From the NCBI GenBank assembly GCA_903912585.1, contig CAIWHY010000556.1, positions 1 to 9,043 of the forward strand: DNA of 9,043 bases, read 5' to 3'. A program made the translations under genes and the position numbers. Under the pieces are notes generated by a model that did not search any database, was not told the DNA's origin, and saw nothing but the letters and a program-made list of their open reading frames with translations. This DNA comes from an uncultured Thermoleophilia bacterium. Lineage in GTDB: Bacteria; Actinomycetota; Thermoleophilia; UBA2241. Below, in pieces: positions 1-6,153 of this stretch. The number at the start of each line of letters is the position of its first letter. The first letter of the stretch is position 1.

Positions 1-1566
1 ATCCTGTGACTGGTCGAGGTCGCGGCCGGTGATCTCCTCCACCCGCTTCATGCGGTACCGCAACGTGTGCCGATGCACGTACAGCTTCTCGGCGGCGTCG
101 CCCCAGTGGCCGTTGGCCTCGAGGAAGCAGGCCAGGCTCTTGACCAGGTCGCTCGTGTTCTGCTCGTCGTACTCCTGCAGCTTGCCGAGCACGCTGTCGT
201 AGAAGACCTCCAGGGACAGCGTGTCCTGCAGCCCGAGCAGCAACCCGTAGGAACCGAGATCGTCGAAGCTGGCGATCACTCCGGGCTCGCCCTTGAGCTT
301 GCGGATCTTGATGGCGTAGCTCGCCTCGTAGTAGCTCTGGCGAAGGTCGATGAGCTGCCGGTGCGGGCGCCCGATGCCGACCGACGCGGTGATCTCGGGC
401 AGCAACTGGAGGATCGACTCCTGGAGCTCGGCCGCAAGCGCGAGGACGGCCTTGGTGTCGAGCTTGCCGGGCTGCAGGAGGATCACCACGGAGTCGGCGT
501 GCGACGCCGAGATGAACAGGACGTCGCGGCGGGCCATGAACTCGTCCACCGCCCAGTGCAGGCGCTCCTTGATGTCCGGGGCGACCACGTTGGCGCCCTC
601 GCCCTCGCCGTCGCCGCCGTCCACATCGACGAGCACGATGAGGTGCGGCGCCTGCGGATCGAGACCGAAGAACGCCAGCCTGCGGGCGATCTCCTCCTCG
701 TAGAGGTCGCTGGCGATGAGCTCGTCGAAGAAGTCGCCGGCAAGCCGCTTCTCGGTCTCGGCGACCGCCTTCTTCTTGACCAGCTCCAGCGCCGTCACCG
801 TGACCACGTTGTGGAGGATGATGCGGTCGTACTCGCTGAAGTCGCCACTGTCCTTGACCACCGCGAGGAAGGCGCCGATGCGGTGCGACGCGACGACCGG
901 GTACACCTGCACGCCCGAGCCGACGCCGTCCACGCTCAAGGCGAAGTTCTGGCGATTGGCGCGACGATCACCGATCTGGCGCCACAGGTCGGCGATCAGC
1001 TCGCCGCCGAGGTGGCGCCGGTAGGCGGCCTCGCAGAGGACGACGCCGTGGAAGTCGAACAGCACGGCGGAGCACCCCACGAGCGCCGAGAGCGTGGAAA
1101 GGATGGCCTCGAGGCCCTTCTCCTCCAGCACGATCTTGGTGAGCTTCTCGTGCACGGCGAGGCTGCGCTGCAGCAGCGAGTACTGCTCGTTGACGATCTT
1201 CGACGCGACGGCCTCGGTGATGGCGATGAACGGCACGTGGTAGGGCACCTCGAACAGGGGGAACCCGTACTCCTCCGCGACCTTGACCAGCGCCGGCGGC
1301 ACTTTGTCGAAGCTGAAGCCGGTGCCGAAGCCGAGCCCCGAGATGTTGTGGTCGATGAGGCGCTGCAGCGACGCGACCTGCTGCTCTTCCGGGCCCACGT
1401 AGCCGTAGCCGGTGGTGAGCAGGAGCTCGCCGCCCTTGAGCCACTTGGTGGGGTCCGGTACCTCGGTGATGTGCACCCAGCGCACGGGGTTGCTGGTGGA
1501 CTTGGCGCCGGCCAGGAGGCGCAGGTTGAGATCGGGGATCTCGAGGATGTCCTGGACCGTGATCAT
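1..1566 (-). CDS. PucR/CdaR-family transcriptional regulator (3' end off window)
   Basis: Cytoplasmic DNA-binding regulator, probably a substrate-responsive activator of purine, sugar-acid or amino-acid catabolism genes, as is usual in this family. The open frame has 522 codons and no stop before the left edge. Residues 1-125 form the PucR N-terminal domain (begins MITVQDILEIPDLNLRLLAG; GGELLLTTGYGY at 45-56). Residues about 150-265 are a GAF-like sensor region. Residues about 290-425 are the degenerate GGDEF-like CdaR domain (ASVGIGRPHRQLIDLRQSYYEA at 394-415). Residues 470-522 are the C-terminal helix-turn-helix, with the hallmark YVHRHTLRYRMKRVEEITG at 496-514. Only the last few residues are missing. 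The ATG at 1566 is the only sensible start, because an in-frame TGA lies at 1582-1584. It has no good Shine-Dalgarno sequence. It lies downstream of, and in the same direction as, the deacylase block it may control. Family is certain; the effector is unknown. Confidence 0.93.
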   Translation of the reverse strand, partial: MITVQDILEIPDLNLRLLAGAKSTSNPVRWVHITEVPDPTKWLKGGELLLTTGYGYVGPEEQQVASLQRLIDHNISGLGFGTGFSFDKVPPALVKVAEEYGFPLFEVPYHVPFIAITEAVASKIVNEQYSLLQRSLAVHEKLTKIVLEEKGLEAILSTLSALVGCSAVLFDFHGVVLCEAAYRRHLGGELIADLWRQIGDRRANRQNFALSVDGVGSGVQVYPVVASHRIGAFLAVVKDSGDFSEYDRIILHNVVTVTALELVKKKAVAETEKRLAGDFFDELIASDLYEEEIARRLAFFGLDPQAPHLIVLVDVDGGDGEGEGANVVAPDIKERLHWAVDEFMARRDVLFISASHADSVVILLQPGKLDTKAVLALAAELQESILQLLPEITASVGIGRPHRQLIDLRQSYYEASYAIKIRKLKGEPGVIASFDDLGSYGLLLGLQDTLSLEVFYDSVLGKLQEYDEQNTSDLVKSLACFLEANGHWGDAAEKLYVHRHTLRYRMKRVEEITGRDLDQSQD

Positions 1567-1573
1567 CGCCGCG

Positions 1574-1579
1574 ATTCTA
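1574..1579 (-). promoter_or_regulatory. Candidate -10 element for the PucR-family gene (possible leaderless start)
   Basis: On the minus strand TAGAAT (5 of 6 match to TATAAT) ends 7 bases before the regulator's ATG at 1566. Transcription would then begin about at the start codon. This fits the lack of a ribosome binding site and suggests a leaderless mRNA. I see no convincing -35 hexamer at 16-18 bases upstream, so this is a weak call based on one hexamer. Confidence 0.3.
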
Positions 1580-1689
1580 CATCATGTCCAAGTACAGCGC
1601 GAGACCGCGAGCGCCGCCTGCGCGAACGACTTTGTACGTTCTGGAGTGTGGCCGCCGGTCGGCAGAAACGCACATGCGCGACGGCCGCA

Positions 1690-1718
1690 GGACGAAGACT
1701 CGTCCGCCGCGGGGCGGA
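1690..1718 (-). terminator. Two overlapping small hairpins after the D-aminoacylase stop
   Basis: Just past the deacylase stop (1725) are two 6-bp stems. One is TCCGCC/GGCGGA at 1703-1718 with a 4-base loop. The other is GGACGA/TCGTCC at 1690-1705, also with a 4-base loop. They share bases 1703-1705, so they cannot both form fully. There is no T-run, so a classical intrinsic terminator is not shown. They may weakly end the catabolic transcript, or be chance structure in GC-rich DNA. The rest of the 158-bp gap (1567-1724) shows only the -10-like hexamer noted separately. Confidence 0.25.
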
Positions 1719-1724
1719 AGCGCG

Positions 1725-3374
1725 TCAGCCGCGCCGCAGGACGCGGCCCGGCAACGCGCCGGTGTGCTCGCCCTCCTCAAGCACCGGAGAACCGTTGACG
1801 ACGACCCAGTCGATGCCGGTGGGGTACCGGTGCGGGATGTTGGCGAAGGGGAAGCTGTGCGGGTAGAGGTTCGTGGCGCGGTCGTGGACGCGCTCGAGGT
1901 CGAACACGACGACGTCGGCGCGCAGCCCGGGGCGCAGCGCCCCGCGGTCGAAGAGACGGAACCGCTGGGCCGGGAACGAGGTCATCTTGCGCACCGCCTC
2001 TTCGAGGCGGAGGACGGGCTCGTCGCGCACGTAGCGCTCGAGGATGCCGGGGTACTCGCCGTAACTGCAGGGCCAGTACAGCGAGGGGTCGTCGAGCGTG
2101 TCGGCCGGCGGCATCACGAGCCCGTCCGAGGAGACCATCGCCAGCGGACTCGTGAGGAGAGCGCGGATGTCGGCCTCGTCCATGTAGTCGAAGATGCCGA
2201 CGATGCCGTCGTCCTCCTCCACGATGAGGTCGAGGAACGTGTCGAACGCGTCGGCGCCGCGCGTGGCCGCGATGTCGGCCACCGAACGGCCGCGCAGATC
2301 GGGGTGGCGGTCGGCCTGGAGCACCACGATGCGGTCGAAGCGGCCGTGGCGCACGAGGCCCGTGTAGCCGGCGCCGGGCAGGCGGTCCTCGGCGATGTCC
2401 CGGCGCACCTGCGCGCGCCGGACGGGGTCGGCGAGCAGCGCCATCAGGTCGGAGTGGTCGAGATCCAGGAGCGGCTGCGGCAGCGCCCGCGACAGCCGCG
2501 GCGCGAGCTCGGTGTGGACGTCGTTGTCGGTCGTGACGTCCATCCCCTCCCGGCGCGCCTGCGCGATGAGGGCCAGGTTGGCGCCGGCGCCGGCCGGCGC
2601 TCCCCACTTGGGCGCGTTGTGCGAGATCTCGACGGCCGCCACGCCGCTGCGCCGGCCGATGTCGATGGCCTCGGCCACCGCCTCCAGGATCGTCTCGCGC
2701 TCACCGCGCACGTGGGAGGTGTAGATGCCGCGGTAGCGGGCGACCGTGCGGCACAGGCGGACGAGCTCCTCCGTCCCGGCGAAGCAGCCGGGGGGATAGA
2801 CGAGCCCGGTGGACATGCCATGGCCGCCGGCGCGCATGGCGGCGTCGAGCAGCCGTTCCATGCGCACGAGCTCGCGCTCGCTCGCCGCATCCTCGGAGAA
2901 CCCCATCACCGCGAGCCGCAGGGCGCCGTGACCGACGAGCGGCGCCACGTTGATCGCCTTGGGCGCGCGCGCCAGCTCGCGCAGGTACTGCGCGAAGCTC
3001 CGCCACTCCCACGACAGGCCGGAGATGTCCCAGTAGTGGCCCCAGTTGTGCAGCGCCTCGTCGCGATGGGCGGCGGAGAGCGGCGCCGGCGACATGCCGC
3101 AGTTGCCGGTGACGTGGGTGGTGACGCCCTGGCGAATGACGGAGTCGGCGCGCGGGTGCTGGAGGATCGAGATGTCCGAGTGCGTGTGCGGGTCGACGAA
3201 CCCCGGCGTCACGTAGCGGCCGGCCGCGTCCACGACCCGCCGGCCACGCAAGGCACCGGGCGCCCCTATCGCGGCGATCCGGTCGCGCCGCACGGCCACG
3301 TCGCCGTAGTACCAGGGGTTGCCACAGCCGTCGACGACGCGGCCGTTGGCGATGATCAGATCGAAGTCGTTCAA
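1725..3374 (-). CDS. dan: N-acyl-D-amino-acid deacylase (D-aminoacylase, amidohydrolase superfamily)
   Basis: Predicted cytoplasmic zinc hydrolase that cleaves N-acyl-D-amino acids to a D-amino acid and a carboxylate. The 549 residues have the composite beta-domain ends and TIM-barrel of the family: N-terminal DLIIANGRVVDG, and C-terminal ADVVVFDLERVHDRAT followed by VVVNGSPVLEEGEHTGALPG. Visible metal ligands are H63 and H65 in PGFVDPHTHSD, C92 in GNCG (the cysteine ligand typical of D-aminoacylases), H221 in TSHVRGE, H252 in ISHNAP, and catalytic D417 in VSSDG. The TTG at 3374 is the forced start: the in-frame TAG at 3390-3392, which is also the stop of the upstream gene, lies only 15 bases before it. 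Translation is therefore probably coupled to the C45 gene. The usual YPY-type segment is replaced by DNDVHTELAPRL (about 283-294), so substrate range may differ from the model enzymes. It could act on another N-acyl or cyclic amide. Confidence 0.93.
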   Translation of the reverse strand: MNDFDLIIANGRVVDGCGNPWYYGDVAVRRDRIAAIGAPGALRGRRVVDAAGRYVTPGFVDPHTHSDISILQHPRADSVIRQGVTTHVTGNCGMSPAPLSAAHRDEALHNWGHYWDISGLSWEWRSFAQYLRELARAPKAINVAPLVGHGALRLAVMGFSEDAASERELVRMERLLDAAMRAGGHGMSTGLVYPPGCFAGTEELVRLCRTVARYRGIYTSHVRGERETILEAVAEAIDIGRRSGVAAVEISHNAPKWGAPAGAGANLALIAQARREGMDVTTDNDVHTELAPRLSRALPQPLLDLDHSDLMALLADPVRRAQVRRDIAEDRLPGAGYTGLVRHGRFDRIVVLQADRHPDLRGRSVADIAATRGADAFDTFLDLIVEEDDGIVGIFDYMDEADIRALLTSPLAMVSSDGLVMPPADTLDDPSLYWPCSYGEYPGILERYVRDEPVLRLEEAVRKMTSFPAQRFRLFDRGALRPGLRADVVVFDLERVHDRATNLYPHSFPFANIPHRYPTGIDWVVVNGSPVLEEGEHTGALPGRVLRRG

Positions 3375-3389
3375 GGCTTGCCGGCGCGC

Positions 3390-4511
3390 CTACATCTCGA
3401 AGGTCTGGTAGGGGTTCTCGCAGGGCGCCCCCGCGCAGACGTGGATGCGGCGCTCGTCGAGGTCGCAGATCATGCTGCCGACCGTCATGCCCTGGTCGGC
3501 GGGCGGCTCGCTCTCGTCCGGGTGCCCGCAGATGGCCTGGTCCGGCCCGGGCTCGTGGCAGCGCAGCACCCGGGCGACGAGCTCGACGGGGTCCTCCCCG
3601 TCCTCGAGGCCTTGGGCCAGCATGCGCTCCGCGGTGGCGAGCCGCACGCGCGACTCCGCGTGGTCCGAGCCTTCGAACGGCCGCATCTCCGGGGAGACGT
3701 AGTGGTTGGTATGGGCGGCGTGGCCGGAGGCGGAGCAGTCCATGAAGGCGCTCGCCGTCGCCGACGTCTCCACGTCCCACACGGTGCCGTCGGTGTCGGC
3801 GAACAGGTGGTTCGTCCCGCGCGCCCGCCCCGCGAGCAGCCCGCGGGCGCGCGCCTCGGCGACGCTCGGCGCGCCGAGCGTCGCCCGACGCACGAAGGCG
3901 TTGGGGACGCCGACCCGGTTGTCGTTGGAGTGGACGGAGTTGCTGACGCTGGCGACGCCGTGCGAGTTCATGCCCAGCATCAGAAGGTAGGGCGCGCCGG
4001 CGATGCCCATCACGCGCGTGCCGTCGGGGTCGGTGAGGTCGAAGAAGACGTTGTTGACGGCGTCGATGACGTACCAGTCCATGTTGTGGCCGACGACGTG
4101 GCGGCCCTGGCCGGCGACCGCCACCGCGGTGCAGTGGTCGCCGCCGCGCGACGACGCCCGAGGCGCGCCGTGGGACCCCTCCACCGGCTCGCTGCCCTCC
4201 ACCGGCTCGCCGCAGGTGAACTCCTCGCCGCAGTTGAGGACCAGCAGTTCGGAGAGCGGGAGCCCGGCGCCCTCGGCGAGGCCTTCGAGCTCTTCCCAGC
4301 ACTGGGGCAGCGCGCGGCGGGCGTGATCTGCGTAGGCGAGAGACGCGACTTCGGCCGCGGCGAACGTGAGCCGGCCGCCGCTCAGCGCCGCGAAGTCGTC
4401 ACGGAAGAACGCGACCGAGGCGCGCACCTCGTCGCGCGCGCCTTCGCCCACGGCGCGCCCGAGCTCACGGTACGTGCCACGCGCTTCGATGTGTACGAAC
4501 GGGATCGCCAT
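3390..4511 (-). CDS. C45-family Ntn-hydrolase, acyl-CoA:6-aminopenicillanate acyltransferase-like
   Basis: Probable self-processing amidase or acyltransferase of peptidase family C45 (fungal isopenicillin N acyltransferase relatives). Bacterial members mostly have unknown amide substrates. With the ATG at 4511 it is 373 residues. An alpha-helical N-terminal part (1-100) carries GTYRELGRAVGEG and LSELLVLNCGEEF. A linker follows, then the presumed nucleophile C127 in GGDHCTAVAV, which would become the new N-terminus after autocleavage. GHNMDWY is at 141-147, GVASVSNSVHSNDNRVGVP at 185-203, and a family-like C-terminal HVCAGAPCENPYQTFEM. The residue before the nucleophile is His, not the Gly of the fungal enzyme. 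A TTG at 4556 and an ATG at 4520 are in-frame alternatives. I chose 4511 because GGGATGGGG lies just upstream and homology starts there. It sits 59 bases after the methyltransferase stop and 15 before the deacylase start, so all three are likely co-transcribed. No signal peptide is evident, so it is probably cytoplasmic. Confidence 0.87.
   Translation of the reverse strand: MAIPFVHIEARGTYRELGRAVGEGARDEVRASVAFFRDDFAALSGGRLTFAAAEVASLAYADHARRALPQCWEELEGLAEGAGLPLSELLVLNCGEEFTCGEPVEGSEPVEGSHGAPRASSRGGDHCTAVAVAGQGRHVVGHNMDWYVIDAVNNVFFDLTDPDGTRVMGIAGAPYLLMLGMNSHGVASVSNSVHSNDNRVGVPNAFVRRATLGAPSVAEARARGLLAGRARGTNHLFADTDGTVWDVETSATASAFMDCSASGHAAHTNHYVSPEMRPFEGSDHAESRVRLATAERMLAQGLEDGEDPVELVARVLRCHEPGPDQAICGHPDESEPPADQGMTVGSMICDLDERRIHVCAGAPCENPYQTFEM
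3858..3885. repeat. Perfect 28-bp palindrome inside the C45 gene
   Basis: Each half is GGCGACGCTCGGCG and its exact reverse complement follows with no spacer. It covers codons about 210-219 of the C45 protein. It is in register with the reading frame, so both strands read ATLGAPSVA across it. It contains the 8-base GGCGCGCC core. It might form a cruciform or bind a dimeric protein, but no function is shown. Confidence 0.9.
4177..4209. repeat. 18-bp tandem duplication in the C45 gene
   Basis: The 15-base string CCCTCCACCGGCTCG occurs at 4177-4191 and again at 4195-4209, a period of 18 bases. It encodes EPVEGS twice in a row (residues 102-113), in the hydrophilic linker just before the catalytic cysteine 127. 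The near-identical copies suggest a recent slippage duplication. Confidence 0.9.
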
Positions 4512-4570
4512 GCGCCCCATCCCGATGGTCGTGCTGCCCGGCGGCCGCCTCTCCAAGCGACCGGCCTAGT

Positions 4571-6049
4571 CTACAACGCCAACGCGCGGCGCGGGTCGGG
4601 GAAGTCGCCGATCCCGACCTCGGCGGCGCACGCCGCGATGAGATCGACCAGTGCGGCGAGCACGTCGTCCGGCAGGCCCACGGGCTCGCGGTCGACCAGG
4701 TCGGCGACCCGCTCTGAGGCGAGGTCCACGAGGCCGCTGCGGCCCGAGGCGAGCCACTCGCCGAGGCCGCCGCGATAGCTCAGGAGCGGCGCCACGAACT
4801 CGCTGCGGATGTAGCGCCGCGTGTGCTTGGTGCCGAGGAAGCCGTGGCCGGAGAGTACGCCGTCCACCATCGCCTCCACGTCGAGAGCGTCGGCGTCCCA
4901 CGGCCGCGGGGTGAGCGCGTAGAAGGCGTTGTTGAGCACGTCGTCGTCGATGACGAGGACCTCGAGCGAGCTGGCGACGCCGGCCTGGAGCTCGCCGATG
5001 CCCGACAGCAGCCGCGGCCGCGCCGCGAGACCGAGCAGGGCGTTCACGGCGCGTTCGTAGCCGAACTGCGCGTCCACGACCTTGCTGTCGCTGCAGGGAC
5101 CGTAGCAGTCGCAGGCGAGCCCGCAGTGCCGCGCCAGCAGGACCGCCGCCAGCGAAGCGACGCCGGTCTCCGGCGTGCCGGAGACGACGACGCCGCTGCG
5201 CGGGTCCACGGCGCTAAGTCGCGGGCCGTAGTACACGGGCGTGCCCGGGGCGGCCAGCTGCGTGAGGACGACGCCCGAGAGAACCTCCGCGTTCTGCTGC
5301 GCGAGCGCGGCGGAGATCGCGCCGGGCGCGGTGGTCGCCGCGGCCGGGCAGGGCAGGATCTCGACGACCACCCCGCCGCACCTGACCTCGGCGACGAGCG
5401 CGTCGGAGACCTCGCCGCCGAGGATGAGCGGGCTCACCGGCGAGAACGCGAGGTCGATCGGGTAGACGCCGCCGGCCCCGTCGGCCCCCGTCACCGCCGT
5501 CGCCATCTCGTGCAGGTAGCGCGCCTGGACCGCGTGCGAGATCCCGGGACCTCCGAGCGCCTTGTCGGTCTCGAACGCGAGCACGAGATACGAGTACAAG
5601 GGCTCGAGCACGTCGGGCACGTCCTGCGGCTGCCAGAGCGAGGTCACCTGGCTCTGGTGGGTGAGGTGGTGCATGACCCTGGTGGCCAGCACCTGGTCGT
5701 GAAGCGTCGCGCGGCGGCCGGCGCCGGTGCGCGGATCGGCCACGTCGCGCGCGCCGCCCATGTTGTGGACGTAGGTCGGGCCGGGAGCGGCGTCCATGAG
5801 CATCGCCCGCGCGGGGTCGCGCGCCGCGAGCGTGTACGAGGGCGGGCAAGCGGCGAGCGCGTCTTCGACCGCGCCGCGCGGGATGAGCACACGGTCGTCG
5901 TCGGCCGCGGTGCAGCCTGCCGCGAGGAAGAGCTCCCGGGCGGCCGGCGACTCGACCTTGACGCCGGCCCGCTCGAGCAGCGCCAGCGACGCGAGGTGGA
6001 TCGCCTCGATGGCCTCGTCGGGCCAGATCTCGGCGACTGGGTCAGACAT
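4571..6049 (-). CDS. Trimethylamine methyltransferase (MttB/COG5598) family protein, non-pyrrolysine
   Basis: Predicted cytoplasmic TIM-barrel methyltransferase. In this family the methyl group of a quaternary or tertiary amine is passed to a corrinoid protein. Characterised non-pyrrolysine members act on glycine betaine and similar compounds. The 492 residues match family length. Family-like stretches are ALLERAGVKVESPAARELF (23-41), HHLTHQSQVTSLWQPQDVPD (127-146), AFSPVSPLILGG (201-212), AQQNAEVLSGVVLTQLAAPG (250-269), GTPETG (291-296), SDSKVVDAQFGYERA (320-334) and GIGELQAGVASSLEVLVIDD (350-369). No in-frame TAG interrupts the gene, so it does not use pyrrolysine; TAG is its normal stop. 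The ATG at 6049 is preferred because GAGGA (6058-6062) lies 8 bases upstream; an ATG at 6139 would fall inside the terminator-like hairpin. It heads the three-gene catabolic block. No corrinoid protein or MtrH/MtvA-type partner is in the window. The substrate is unknown. Confidence 0.88.
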   Translation of the reverse strand: MSDPVAEIWPDEAIEAIHLASLALLERAGVKVESPAARELFLAAGCTAADDDRVLIPRGAVEDALAACPPSYTLAARDPARAMLMDAAPGPTYVHNMGGARDVADPRTGAGRRATLHDQVLATRVMHHLTHQSQVTSLWQPQDVPDVLEPLYSYLVLAFETDKALGGPGISHAVQARYLHEMATAVTGADGAGGVYPIDLAFSPVSPLILGGEVSDALVAEVRCGGVVVEILPCPAAATTAPGAISAALAQQNAEVLSGVVLTQLAAPGTPVYYGPRLSAVDPRSGVVVSGTPETGVASLAAVLLARHCGLACDCYGPCSDSKVVDAQFGYERAVNALLGLAARPRLLSGIGELQAGVASSLEVLVIDDDVLNNAFYALTPRPWDADALDVEAMVDGVLSGHGFLGTKHTRRYIRSEFVAPLLSYRGGLGEWLASGRSGLVDLASERVADLVDREPVGLPDDVLAALVDLIAACAAEVGIGDFPDPRRALAL

Positions 6050-6057
6050 GAGCCACG

Positions 6058-6062
6058 TCCTC
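6058..6062 (-). promoter_or_regulatory. Ribosome binding site of the MttB-family gene
   Basis: GAGGA on the minus strand, 8 bases before the ATG at 6049. It decides the start against longer in-frame options at 6064, 6070 and 6139. The 104-bp gap 6050-6153 shows no clear promoter hexamers besides this site and the large hairpin. Confidence 0.6.
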
Positions 6063-6109
6063 ATCACCATGCCGGGCTGCCGCCGCAGGCGGCCCTGCGC
6101 AGTACGGAC

Positions 6110-6142
6110 CGCATGGGGCCGGCCGGAGGCCGGCCCCATGCG
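6110..6142 (-). terminator. Strong hairpin after the ABC importer operon
   Basis: A perfect 15-bp stem with a 3-base loop: the left arm is CGCATGGGGCCGGCC (6110-6124) and the right arm 6128-6142 is its exact reverse complement. It starts 11 bases past the DppF-type gene's stop and ends 60 bases before the methyltransferase start. There is no T-tract on either side, so it may be a U-less terminator, an mRNA 3'-end stabiliser, or a binding site. A smaller 6-bp stem (GCCGCC/GGCGGC, 6079-6093) lies between it and the next gene. Confidence 0.6.
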
Positions 6143-6153
6143 TCGTCAGTGCC

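Noticed and set aside
67..1866. Plus-strand open frame of 599 codons
   Set aside because: Antisense to the clear PucR-family gene; composition is that of a mirror frame, with no domain and no credible ribosome binding site.
2587..2600. 14-bp palindrome GCGCCGGCCGGCGC in the deacylase gene
   Set aside because: Made only of G and C in a GC-rich coding region, where short palindromes of this kind are common; no positional meaning.
4571..4573. TAG at the end of the MttB-family gene as a pyrrolysine codon
   Set aside because: The protein already has full family length and a normal C-terminus there. Read-through adds unrelated residues, and pyrrolysine in MttB is internal, not terminal.
1584..4778. 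Very long plus-strand open frame (1064 codons)
   Set aside because: It runs antisense across three well-supported minus-strand genes. Its product is Arg/His/Val/Gly/Ala-rich with no recognisable domain. Such frames are a by-product of GC-rich codon bias on the other strand.
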